From assembly GCA_910579125.1 (NCBI GenBank), contig CAJTTH010000002.1, forward strand, positions 43,510 to 107,509: a DNA stretch of 64,000 nt, in the 5' to 3' direction. Of this stretch, positions 16,866 to 25,101 are shown piece by piece (within the stretch, counting starts at the first letter, position 1; every line of letters starts with the position of its first letter). The DNA is from an uncultured Oscillospiraceae bacterium. GTDB taxonomy: Bacteria; Bacillota; Clostridia; Oscillospirales; Ruminococcaceae. The notes beneath the pieces were generated by a model. It did not search any database and was not told the origin of the DNA. It saw only the letters and a program-made list of their open reading frames with translations. A program made the position numbers and the translations under genes.

Positions 16866-18092
16866 ATGGAATTTTCGGAAAAACAGAAGCAAGCGCTGCG
16901 TCTGCTGAAAAACGGCGGACTGCGGCGGATAAATATATTCGAGGGGAGCGTGCGCAGCGGCAAGACCTACATTTCGATGATAATGTGGGCGTTGTGGGTA
17001 GCGGTCTCGCCTGAGGACAAGGCGTATTTGATGTCGGCGAAAACGCTCACGACGCTGAAACGGAACGTGCTCGAGCCGCTGAAGGAGCTGCTCGGCGACG
17101 CTTTCACATATAATATGTATAAAAAAGAGGGACGGCTTTTCGGGCGGCGCGTGTACCTTGAGGGCGCGTCAAATTCGCAGTCGGAGGGCAAGATACGCGG
17201 AATGACGCTTGCCGGGGCATATTGCGACGAGCTTACACTGTTCAACGAGGAATTTTTCGTAATGCTGCTTTCGAGATTGTCCGAAAAGGGCGCAAAGCTC
17301 TTCGCGACGACCAACCCCGACGCGCCCGCGCATTGGGTAAAGCGGAGCTATCTCGACAATAAAAACCTCGATTTGCTGTCGTTAAAATTCACGCTCGACG
17401 ATAACCCGTTCCTGCCCACCGATTATGTGGCGGCGCTGAAAAAGGAGTTCCACGGGGCGTTCTACGAGCGCTATATTCTCGGCGAATGGGTTGCGGCGGA
17501 GGGAAGAATTTACGAGGAATTCACCTCGGCGAACGTGGTGACAACGGCGGAGTTAGCCGAAAAGCTGAATGAAGCGCCGCTCGTAACGTCGGCAATAGGC
17601 GTTGATTACGGCGGCAACGGCAGCGCGTCGGCGTTCGTCCACGTCGGCTTTGACGCGGGATTTCGCAACGTTTATGTGCTGTCGGAGTTTTACGATAAGC
17701 GCAACCGTTCCGCAGAGAGCCTGATAAGCAGCTTCGCCGAGTATACGGAGCGCGAACGCGAACGCTTTCCGTCATTGTCGGCGGCGTATTGCGACAGCGC
17801 GGAGCAGCTTCTTGTGAAGAGCTTCCGTCAGTCGGCGAGGATCGAAGTCCGCAACGCGCTCAAAAAGCCCGTCAACACGCGTATAAATATGCTGAACCGC
17901 CTTATCGCGGCAGGACGTTTCTTCGTGTCGGAGGATTGTCCGCACGTCATAGAAGCGATACAAAGCGCCCTCTGGGACGAGAGCTGTCTGCATAAGGACG
18001 TAAGACTGGACGACGGCACGTCGAATATCGACAGCCTTGACGCCATGGAATACGCGTTCGAGCGATGTGAGCGTCAGCTCTTCGGGTGGTAA
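16866..18092 (+). CDS. Orphan phage-type terminase large subunit
   Basis: A 408-residue PBSX-type large terminase, the ATP-driven nuclease motor that packages phage DNA into capsids. All expected parts are intact: Walker A GSVRSGKT (27-34), Walker B AYCDE (D121, E122), coupling motif ATTN (147-150), and an RNase H-like nuclease with D247 (IGVDYGG), D310 (AYCDS) and a C-terminal aspartate pair near D389/D392 (NIDSLDAME). No portal, capsid or integrase gene lies within 10 kb on either side; only an 84-aa gene precedes it. Codon use looks like the neighbours. It may be a prophage remnant kept intact, or a domesticated gene. The ribosome binding site is AAGGAGAAACAA. Confidence 0.9.
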   Translation: MEFSEKQKQALRLLKNGGLRRINIFEGSVRSGKTYISMIMWALWVAVSPEDKAYLMSAKTLTTLKRNVLEPLKELLGDAFTYNMYKKEGRLFGRRVYLEGASNSQSEGKIRGMTLAGAYCDELTLFNEEFFVMLLSRLSEKGAKLFATTNPDAPAHWVKRSYLDNKNLDLLSLKFTLDDNPFLPTDYVAALKKEFHGAFYERYILGEWVAAEGRIYEEFTSANVVTTAELAEKLNEAPLVTSAIGVDYGGNGSASAFVHVGFDAGFRNVYVLSEFYDKRNRSAESLISSFAEYTERERERFPSLSAAYCDSAEQLLVKSFRQSARIEVRNALKKPVNTRINMLNRLIAAGRFFVSEDCPHVIEAIQSALWDESCLHKDVRLDDGTSNIDSLDAMEYAFERCERQLFGW

Positions 18093-18121
18093 CGCAATTT
18101 AAAGCGCTGAAACAATTTAAT

Positions 18122-18296
18122 GTTGAAAGCTATTACTTTCCGTAAAAACTCCCCCGAAATATTCCACACATTCAACCGTAAAAACTGTTGAAAGGCGGGT
18201 TAAAAATGTGGAAAACTTAATAATTCGGAGGAGTTTTCAACGTTTTTCGCGCAAAATTCAACATTTTTGCACTGTAATGCCTTTTGTTTTGTTGAA
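18122..18296. other. Palindromic AT-rich block with six GTTGAA/TTCAAC motifs
   Basis: GTTGAA occurs at 18122, 18187 and 18291, and TTCAAC at 18171, 18236 and 18257. AAAACTCCCCCGAA (18146-18159) is complementary, with one mismatch, to TTCGGAGGAGTTTT (18224-18237), with CCACA and TGTGG inside; the two halves each span a 49-nt GTTGAA-to-TTCAAC interval. The block lies in the 261-bp gap after the terminase gene and contains no credible gene. Its role is unknown. Confidence 0.6.
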
Positions 18297-18353
18297 AACC
18301 CTGTTAAAAACGTTTAAAACCGCAATTCATATTTACTGTAAAAGATGAGCGGC

Positions 18354-19235
18354 TCAAAGGTCGAACCGCTCATTTATTATCCGTTCTATCGGCGAGCAGT
18401 CAGGAGGATCTATGAGGTTCGACAGCCATGCGGTGATCTCGGTTTTTCCCCGCTGCGATGAGCCGAATTTGCTGTTTTTGTATTCGAGGAGCCATGCGGC
18501 GGTCTCGGCGTTTTTGGTGCTCACCGCACGTTCGAGGAGCCTTTCGGTAAGCTCCGCGCCATCGAGCAGCCCCGCGCGCGCCGCAGTCTCAAGGTTATCC
18601 GACGGACCGCTCTCCGCTATGCGGAAAAGCGCCCACTCTTTCAGCGCACCGGTGAAGCTATTGTGCTTCAGCGCGAGCGCAAAAACATCGGGGCGCAGCG
18701 CGCTCTCCCATTCGACATTGTGAATTACGGTCATCTGCCGAGACAGGTCGGGGCGTCGGACAAGCCCCATTAAGACGGTCTCGGCGGGCAGTCTGGGCGC
18801 GCCGAGAAACGCGCAGCTTTCAATGTTCCGCAGACTTTTCGGCAGCGTGACACTCTCCAGTGACGCACAGTCCCTGAAAGCGTTTGCGCCTATCGATTGT
18901 ACGCCCTCACACAGCTCGGCACGTTTCAGTGACACGCAGCCGAGAAACGCCCCTGCGGGTATCCACAAGACGCTCCCCGGGACGCGGATGCTCTCCAGTG
19001 CGGCGCACTCGCGGAACGCTCCGCCGCCCAGCCGCAAAACGCTTTCCGGAATGACGACCGAACGCAGAAAACGCGCTCCCGCAAACGCCTCAAAGCCTAT
19101 TCCCAAAACGGGCAAGCCTTCATGCAGCGGCGGTATCGTCACCTCGGTAATATCGCTTTTGTCCGCTGCAAGGTATCTTTTCAGCGTAAGGACGCTATTG
19201 TGATCTTCAAATTCGTACAGCCCTTTACAGTTCAA
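18354..19235 (-). CDS. LRR_5 (BspA-like) leucine-rich repeat protein, 293 aa
   Basis: Residues about 30-145 contain five to six BspA-type leucine-rich repeats (for example AFRECAALESIRVPGSV, AFRDCASLESVTLPKSL). The C-terminal half is helical, with an ankyrin-like stretch NAETAAWLLEYKNSKFG near 245-260. No signal peptide or anchor is present, unlike secreted BspA proteins, so it is probably cytoplasmic and used for protein binding. It starts at TTG 19235, with GGAGG upstream, and overlaps the preceding paralogue by 11 nt, indicating translational coupling. It shares the ITAWL / LLEYKN C-terminal motif with that paralogue. The function is unknown. Confidence 0.85.
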   Translation of the reverse strand: MNCKGLYEFEDHNSVLTLKRYLAADKSDITEVTIPPLHEGLPVLGIGFEAFAGARFLRSVVIPESVLRLGGGAFRECAALESIRVPGSVLWIPAGAFLGCVSLKRAELCEGVQSIGANAFRDCASLESVTLPKSLRNIESCAFLGAPRLPAETVLMGLVRRPDLSRQMTVIHNVEWESALRPDVFALALKHNSFTGALKEWALFRIAESGPSDNLETAARAGLLDGAELTERLLERAVSTKNAETAAWLLEYKNSKFGSSQRGKTEITAWLSNLIDPPDCSPIERIINERFDL

Positions 19236-20001
19236 AATTACCTCCTCCGTTAAAGCCGAACGTGCGGTTTTTGTATTCGAGCAGCCACGCGGTGATCTCG
19301 GGCGTATTGTTTTGCACCGAATCGTCGATATAGCCGTTGAGACGTTCCTCGTCCGAAAAAAAGTCCGCGCGCTCCATAAGCCTTAGATATTTTATCGGGT
19401 CGCGGCGGAGTATCTCTTCCGCAGTCCTTTTCGAGCCTAACTCGGAAAAGCTGTGATATTTCAGCGCAAGCACGAAAACGTCCTCGCGCAGCGCCGTGTT
19501 CCAATCAAATTTGTTGAACCCGAAAAAGGGCTCGCGAAACGGCCGCGTGATATCCGGGGAATGACAAAGGCATGTCATGACCGTTTCGGCGGGGAGCAGC
19601 GGACATTCTCTGAACGCGCTCTCATATACGCGCCGAATGCTTTGCGGCAGTCGTACTTCCTCAAGCGACGGACAAAAGCCGAACGCGTCGACCTGTATCT
19701 CCTCAACGCCGTCCGCGATGACGACGGTTTTCAGATAGTCGCTGCCGAAAAAGCTGCTCGCGCCTACCGCCTTTATGGGAACGCCCTTATATTCGGCGGG
19801 AACAGTAACGCTCGTTACCGAGGGATCGGTGGTCTTTAAAAAGCATTTTACCGAGTACGCGGTTCCGTTGTTTATGCGCGTAAACGTGAGCGTACCGTTG
19901 CTGACGGTGTCGGAATCGTTTTCGCGGGCGGCGTTCCGCGCGAGACCCACGGCTATTTTCGCCGTTTTCGCGAGTAATTTGACAAGCCGAAATCCGTCCA
20001 T
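19225..20001 (-). CDS. LRR_5 repeat protein, paralogue, 258 aa
   Basis: A tandem paralogue of the downstream 293-residue protein, with fewer repeats (GASSFFGSDYLKTVVIADGV, AFGFCPSLEEVRLPQSI; residues about 75-125) and the same C-terminal module: LPAETVMTCLCHSPD, FVLALKYHSF and ITAWLLEYKNRTFG. The N-terminus (MDGFRLVKLLAKTAKIAVGLARNAA) is an amphipathic/basic helix rather than a clear signal peptide. The ribosome binding site is AAGGAGACAATATT. The tandem pair suggests a recent duplication; a binding or scaffolding role is inferred only from the repeat type. Confidence 0.85.
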   Translation of the reverse strand: MDGFRLVKLLAKTAKIAVGLARNAARENDSDTVSNGTLTFTRINNGTAYSVKCFLKTTDPSVTSVTVPAEYKGVPIKAVGASSFFGSDYLKTVVIADGVEEIQVDAFGFCPSLEEVRLPQSIRRVYESAFRECPLLPAETVMTCLCHSPDITRPFREPFFGFNKFDWNTALREDVFVLALKYHSFSELGSKRTAEEILRRDPIKYLRLMERADFFSDEERLNGYIDDSVQNNTPEITAWLLEYKNRTFGFNGGGNFEL

Positions 20002-20040
20002 AATATTGTCTCCTTAAAATCGTTGTCGGGGCATTTTTAT

Positions 20041-20212
20041 GGCAACACCGCACAAAGATTGTACGCAGATTGCGCAGTCAGATTTTTCGTCAGATTGTAC
20101 AAAGCGAGTGCCGCAAGGCTGACGCCTTGCAAGCGAGCTTTGTGCAAGATGACGGAAAATATGCAAGCAAGATGCGTGCAAAGCCGTAAGGCGGTCTTTG
20201 TGCGGTGTTGCC
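20041..20212. mobile_element. Palindromic hairpin element, 172 bp, second family
   Basis: Bounded by 18-bp perfect inverted repeats (GGCAACACCGCACAAAGA at 20041-20058, complement at 20195-20212). The arms are complementary over nearly the whole length, with a central GCAAGGC-TGAC-GCCTTGC tip. No coding capacity. It fills the gap between the EAL protein gene and the LRR paralogue. A shorter look-alike lies at 5235-5271. Confidence 0.72.
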
Positions 20213-20250
20213 TTAATGCAAGCCGCCGACTTGTCATCGGCGGCCGAAAT

Positions 20251-23200
20251 TTATGCGTTTGCCTTTGCCGTCTGCGATTGCAGCAGCTCATGGAATTCAT
20301 TTTCGGGCATGGGCTTGTAGTAGAAAAAGCCCTGTATCATATCGCAGCCGAGGTCGCGCAGAAAGTCGACCTGAACCTGTGTTTCAACGCCCTCGGAGAC
20401 CGTTTCGAGATTAAGGCTCTTGGCGAGCGTTACCACCGAGGTGATGACCTTTTTGTTCTTTTCGGTGAGATCATTGCGTAGGAAGAAACCACCGTCGATT
20501 TTAAGAGTGTCGAACGGCAGCATGGTTATCAGATTGAGCGAGGAATAGCCCGAGCCGAAATCATCTATGGAAATGCGGAATCCCCTGTCTTTGAACCAAG
20601 TGACCGTTTCGACGAGTTTGTCGAGGTTTTCGGTGAGCAGACTTTCGGTTATCTCAAGTTCGATAAGCTCGTGCGGCACCCCTGCGCTGTCGACGAGCGC
20701 GTTCAGCTTTTCGCAGAAGCCGTCGTCCGCAAGGTGGTGGCGCGATACGTTCAGCGAGACAAGCGGAACGCCTATGCCCTCGTCCAGCCAGCGCCTGATG
20801 TCTTTTACGGCGCGGCGGTAGATCGTGAAGTCCATTTCGGTGATGAATCCGTTCTCCTCGAAAATCGGAACAAATTTGCCCGGCGAGATAACCGTGCCGT
20901 CGGGCTTTATCCAGCGCACCAATGCCTCAGCTCCGACTACTCTGCCGGTGGATATGTTCACCTTGGGCTGGTAGAATACATGAAATTCGTCATTTTCGAG
21001 CGCGGGCAGCATATTCGCCTCAATGAAACGGCGTTCTTTGATCTTCTCGCGGAGCGCTCCGTCGTAGAACACCGTAAGATTTTCATGGTAATACGCCCTG
21101 TCGCGTATGGTTTTCTGGGCGGTTATCGCTCTGTCGAGCGCGCCCATAAAGCCTACGGGATCGTCGTTCATATCGCAGACTCCGACAAGCAGGTAGATCT
21201 GTGTGCGGCATCTTTCGTAGACCTGTCTCTGGATACTGTTGAGCATAAGGCTCAATCGTGTGAGAAGATCGGCCGCGTCGCTGTTTCGGAACAACGCTGC
21301 AAACCGTGAGCCTTCCGAACGCCCGAGCAGCTCGCCGTTTCCGATGCAGCGCTGCATTATCCCGGCGATCGTGATAAGAATGGAATTGCCGAGCTCGAAT
21401 CCCTTTTCCTCGTTTATTCTGCGAAATTCCGCGACGTTTATCACCGCGACGAAACAGCCCGTGGTGCTTTCATTTTCCTTTGAAGTCATTCTCAATGCCT
21501 CTGCAGAGAACACGTCAAAGGTCATAACTCCCGTGAGTGAATCCGCCATTTGTATTTTGCCGAGACAGTCGGTGATGTCTGTGGAGCTGATTATGTAGCG
21601 GCGCTCGCCGTTCCGGTTTTCCTCGACCGAGGCGGTGACGTCCAGCCAGCGGCGATCCTTTTCGTCATAATAAGCGGACGACGCGAACAGCTTATCGGAA
21701 TTGTCGAGCCGGAGAGCGGGACAGCCTGTGCACGGCTCATCAAATCCGCGCATTTTCTTGTAGCAGATGTCGCCGGGGCGCATTCCGTAGTGCTCCTTTG
21801 CGTTTTCGCCTATGACCTCCGTCTCAAACGTTCCCGGAACAATTGAGAAGCCCTCCATGCGGTGGTTGCTTATTGCGGTGGTTCTCAGCTTTTTGGTTAC
21901 CCTGTCCGCCTTGCCGTCAACGTACATACGGTACATTTCCGTCAACGCGTTCGCAAGCTCGTCTATAATATGTATATCCTGCTCCGATAATTCAAATCTG
22001 CTGTCAAAGATAACCGCGAAAAACTCCGCGACCTCGCCCTTGCAACGTATCGCGCGGCATTCTGCACAGACCGCGCCGTTTTCCAGCGTCAAGCCCTTGA
22101 CCTTTTCGCCTGCACTGTGAATGCGCAGCTTGCCGCTGCTGCCGAAGATTGCTTTTATCTCGCTGTCGGGGCAAATCTGCGCAATACACGGACACTTGTC
22201 CGACGCATTTACCGCAGTGCTGTATGTCATATAGCGGCGGTAGGCATCGCCGTCATGGTGGAACACATAGATGTTCGACGCGCCAAGGTACTGCCCCGCC
22301 GCACGGAACGCCTCCTTGAGCATTGACGGACGGTCGTTCTCGCTGCAGAACGCGCGTATCATCAGGTCGTAGACCTTGACCGCGCCGCTTGAAAGACAGG
22401 CTACGCCGGCAGACAGCGGCTGCATATCAAAGCGCATTCTCGCGGACATGGCAGGCGTGTAGTGCATAAAGCATCTTCCGCCGCTCTTCTGCGCCTCCGC
22501 GAGAGCCGTCGCCGATTCCTTGTATACATCCTCGAGCTTGCGCCCGTTTTTGAACACCGAGACTCCCGCGCTCACCTCGACGGAAACGCCGTCAAAGGAA
22601 TGCTCGTGGACTGTTTTTATGATGCGCCGCGCCGTGTCGTTCAGCGAGGACATACTTGTAAAGCTGAAGTACATCAGGAACTCGCCGTCACGTACCCTTG
22701 CCAGAACGCCGTCGTGTTCGCCCGAGCTGACGTTCTTCAACAACTCCGCCGTCGCTTTCTGAACGCTGTCCGCGTACTCCGCGCCCTTTTCCGCCATTAT
22801 GACGCGGAGATCGTCGATGCCTATGGAGAGCAGCGCCGCGTCTTTATAGCGGTTTACGCCCGAGCGCCGTTCCAGAACGCAATCGCGGAACATCTCCGGC
22901 GTGTATGCGCCTGTGAGCGCGTCGCGTCCCTCGCTGAGCATGGTCCCCGTGCCGCCCTTTTCGCGGGTAACGTCGAGAGTCCTTCCTACCACCTTTGACG
23001 GCTTGCCTTGCTCGTCGCATATCGTCTTGCCCTCGTAGCGCACCCAGATCATCTCGCAGTCGTCGCTTATGGTGCGCAGATCGCAGCTTATCTCCTCGTC
23101 GCCTCGTTCCATTGCGTCGCAGAAACGGTTAAACGCGGGCAAGTCGTCGGTACACACACTCCCCCAGCTTATCATAGAATCGCGGAAATGTACGATCGGC

Positions 23201-23397
23201 TCGAGATTGTTCTGATATTTTCCGCTTAGCTTCTTATATTGATAGCAGATGTCGGTCGCAATATCGTATTCCCACAATCCGAAATTCGTATACTCGGAGG
23301 ATATTTTTGTGCGAAGCTGTTCGGCGCGCAGTGACAGCTTCAGCCGCCTTATCTCTTGCTGCGCCTGTTCGATCTCGCTTAACAGTTTTTTATCCAT
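20251..23397 (-). CDS. PAS-GGDEF-GAF-PAS-GGDEF-EAL protein, probable c-di-GMP phosphodiesterase
   Basis: A 1048-residue multidomain signalling protein. In order: short coiled coil (1-30), PAS-like domain (about 35-130), GGDEF-like domain (about 150-310), GAF-like domain (about 325-490), second PAS-like domain with a CTGCPALR cysteine pair (about 520-610), second GGDEF-like domain (about 620-780) and EAL domain (about 795-1040). Both GGDEF motifs are degenerate: RDGEF in the first and EGSRF in the second, so cyclase activity is unlikely. The EAL domain keeps EALVRW, the LNVS, EITES, DDFGSGYSS and SEGVE motifs, supporting c-di-GMP hydrolysis. The start at 23397 fits AAGGAGGGCGATC; an in-frame upstream extension to 23574 crosses the promoter and is rejected. 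No membrane segment is seen. Confidence 0.9.
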   Translation of the reverse strand: MDKKLLSEIEQAQQEIRRLKLSLRAEQLRTKISSEYTNFGLWEYDIATDICYQYKKLSGKYQNNLEPIVHFRDSMISWGSVCTDDLPAFNRFCDAMERGDEEISCDLRTISDDCEMIWVRYEGKTICDEQGKPSKVVGRTLDVTREKGGTGTMLSEGRDALTGAYTPEMFRDCVLERRSGVNRYKDAALLSIGIDDLRVIMAEKGAEYADSVQKATAELLKNVSSGEHDGVLARVRDGEFLMYFSFTSMSSLNDTARRIIKTVHEHSFDGVSVEVSAGVSVFKNGRKLEDVYKESATALAEAQKSGGRCFMHYTPAMSARMRFDMQPLSAGVACLSSGAVKVYDLMIRAFCSENDRPSMLKEAFRAAGQYLGASNIYVFHHDGDAYRRYMTYSTAVNASDKCPCIAQICPDSEIKAIFGSSGKLRIHSAGEKVKGLTLENGAVCAECRAIRCKGEVAEFFAVIFDSRFELSEQDIHIIDELANALTEMYRMYVDGKADRVTKKLRTTAISNHRMEGFSIVPGTFETEVIGENAKEHYGMRPGDICYKKMRGFDEPCTGCPALRLDNSDKLFASSAYYDEKDRRWLDVTASVEENRNGERRYIISSTDITDCLGKIQMADSLTGVMTFDVFSAEALRMTSKENESTTGCFVAVINVAEFRRINEEKGFELGNSILITIAGIMQRCIGNGELLGRSEGSRFAALFRNSDAADLLTRLSLMLNSIQRQVYERCRTQIYLLVGVCDMNDDPVGFMGALDRAITAQKTIRDRAYYHENLTVFYDGALREKIKERRFIEANMLPALENDEFHVFYQPKVNISTGRVVGAEALVRWIKPDGTVISPGKFVPIFEENGFITEMDFTIYRRAVKDIRRWLDEGIGVPLVSLNVSRHHLADDGFCEKLNALVDSAGVPHELIELEITESLLTENLDKLVETVTWFKDRGFRISIDDFGSGYSSLNLITMLPFDTLKIDGGFFLRNDLTEKNKKVITSVVTLAKSLNLETVSEGVETQVQVDFLRDLGCDMIQGFFYYKPMPENEFHELLQSQTAKANA

Positions 23398-23430
23398 TAC
23401 GATCGCCCTCCTTAAAACACTCTTATTTTT

Positions 23431-23459
23431 ATTATAACTTATTACAACCGCCTTGTCAA
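23431..23459 (-). promoter_or_regulatory. Consensus sigma-A promoter of the EAL gene
   Basis: On the minus strand: TTGACA, 17-nt spacer, TATAAT, a perfect match. It lies about 34 nt before the start at 23397. Confidence 0.88.
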
Positions 23460-23535
23460 TAGGTTGTGTTTTTTTGGGAGTTTTGCACAAAATTATACCT
23501 GTTTTTTGCAAATGCGGATATTCGCCTTTAAACAC

Positions 23536-23562
23536 AAAACAGGCTCGGGAAATCCGAGCCTG
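23536..23562 (-). terminator. Intrinsic terminator of fapA-like gene
   Basis: CAGGCTCGG (23540-23548) and CCGAGCCTG (23554-23562) form a 9-bp stem, followed on the minus strand by GTTTTGTGTTT. It separates the FapA-like gene from the EAL gene. Confidence 0.82.
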
Positions 23563-23577
23563 TAATTTCAACAAATT

Positions 23578-24966
23578 TTACAGCGGCTTAAATACTATCT
23601 CGCCGTTTTCAACTGCCGCGCGGGCATGGTTCGTCGCCGCGTTTACCTGCAATACGCACGAGTTTATTCTGATCGTAACGCCGGGGTAGATTACGCGCTT
23701 GCACGCAACCGAAAGGTTCTGCGTCAACTGGAGAGCGTCATCGATCTCGAGTATGCGCATACGGCACTTTTTGACCTCGCTCTGCATTTTAAGGCGGTTG
23801 CGCAGCGCCTCGGTCTTAAGCTGCTCGCGCTCGGGGGACAGTCTGGACTTCTTGGCAAGATTGTTGAGCGTTACGAGCATCTTGCCAAGCTGATCCGCTT
23901 TGTCTTCAAGCTCTGCGATATGCTTTTCGAGTTTGTCGCGCTCCTCGGACAAAACCGCGTTGTTACCCAGCGTGATAAGCGTTTTCACGTACTTTTCCGA
24001 TCCGATAACCGACGCTTCGATGCCGTCTAAGGCAGTGTATTTTCCGCCCATGATAACGCCTTTGCCCGTAGCGATTATCTTTTTGTCCGCGAAAACCTCG
24101 CCGCCCACAAAGGACGCGCTCTCGACGCTGCCCTCGGCGCGTATCTTACTGTTCTCGCAGAAACCGAGTTTAACATCGCCTTTGCACTCGATCTCCGAAT
24201 TTATGCTGCCTATTTTAATGCTGATATTGCCGTCTGCGGATAACTCCGCGCCGTTTATCGAGCCGTTTATGTTGATGTCGCGCTTGGACGTTACGCGGAA
24301 GCCCTCAAACACGCTGCCCTTGATCGTGACCGCTCCTATAAAGTCAATATTGCCGCTCGACACGTCAACGTCGCCGTTTATTACGAGCGTCTCCTCGACA
24401 TGGAACGCTCCGTTTTTATAAACGAGGTTTCCGTCGACAGCCGCGATTATTTCCTTGCCGTCGTTGATAAGCGACGTTCCCTGTCCGACATTCACCTTGG
24501 CGGCAACACCCTTTTTCTGCATGACTACTTTGCCCGTGATGTCCTTGCCGGGCTCGCCCTCGGTCGGCAGCGTTATTGCCGCGATAGGCGTACCCGCAGT
24601 GATGTTTCTCACGAGACCGAGGTTTTTATAATCGACGACGCCGTTTTCGTTTTCAACGGGCGCAGCGTGGCTTTCAATATTATAAAAATACTTTATCGTG
24701 CCGTCGACGCCGTCCGTCGGCATATCCCATTTTGCAACGCAGATGTTTTCGTCGTAGCGCTTCTGTTTGACCGCAAGTTCTATATCATCGTTAAGTATCC
24801 CGTAGGACACGTTTTTTTCCGCGAGAGCCGCCAGTACCTTTTCAACAGATATATCTGCACCTCCGTTTTCGGGTCTGGAAAAAGACACGAACGCAGTGGT
24901 GTGATTCGGATTTACCGATACCTCAACTATCGAATGAACAACGATTTTATTTTCACTATCAACCAT
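23578..24966 (-). CDS. FapA / DUF342 family protein
   Basis: A 462-residue protein of the flagellar-assembly-protein-A (DUF342, polymer-forming) family. The N-terminal third is a mixed domain containing TAGTPIAAITLPTEGEPGKDITGK, a family hallmark. The middle (about 190-330) is a right-handed beta-helix of repeated short strands with many G-D/N turns (INGDVDVSSGNIDFIGAVTIKGSV). Residues about 335-405 form a coiled coil, followed by a final strand region. Members occur in non-flagellated clostridia, where their role is poorly known; no flagellar genes are in this window. It has its own promoter, and a terminator separates it from the EAL gene. Confidence 0.88.
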   Translation of the reverse strand: MVDSENKIVVHSIVEVSVNPNHTTAFVSFSRPENGGADISVEKVLAALAEKNVSYGILNDDIELAVKQKRYDENICVAKWDMPTDGVDGTIKYFYNIESHAAPVENENGVVDYKNLGLVRNITAGTPIAAITLPTEGEPGKDITGKVVMQKKGVAAKVNVGQGTSLINDGKEIIAAVDGNLVYKNGAFHVEETLVINGDVDVSSGNIDFIGAVTIKGSVFEGFRVTSKRDININGSINGAELSADGNISIKIGSINSEIECKGDVKLGFCENSKIRAEGSVESASFVGGEVFADKKIIATGKGVIMGGKYTALDGIEASVIGSEKYVKTLITLGNNAVLSEERDKLEKHIAELEDKADQLGKMLVTLNNLAKKSRLSPEREQLKTEALRNRLKMQSEVKKCRMRILEIDDALQLTQNLSVACKRVIYPGVTIRINSCVLQVNAATNHARAAVENGEIVFKPL

Positions 24967-25014
24967 AATTCTGCCCCCTTTAACTCCTTATTTACAGCAC
25001 TTTATATTGATTAG

Positions 25015-25043
25015 ATTATATCATATTGTAAAAAAAATTGCAA
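25015..25043 (-). promoter_or_regulatory. Sigma-A promoter of the fapA-like gene
   Basis: On the minus strand: TTGCAA, 17-nt spacer, TATAAT, ending about 48 nt upstream of the start at 24966. Confidence 0.75.
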
Positions 25044-25101
25044 CAAATTTTTGTCGTTTTTTACAAATATCACAAAATATAATACTTCTTTTTGATACTT
25101 T

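Noticed and set aside
18158..18215. DnaA-box-like sequences (TATTCCACA, TTTTCCACA) suggesting a chromosome origin
   Set aside because: Both differ from the consensus and no dnaA, dnaN or rpmH gene is near; treated only as part of the palindromic block.
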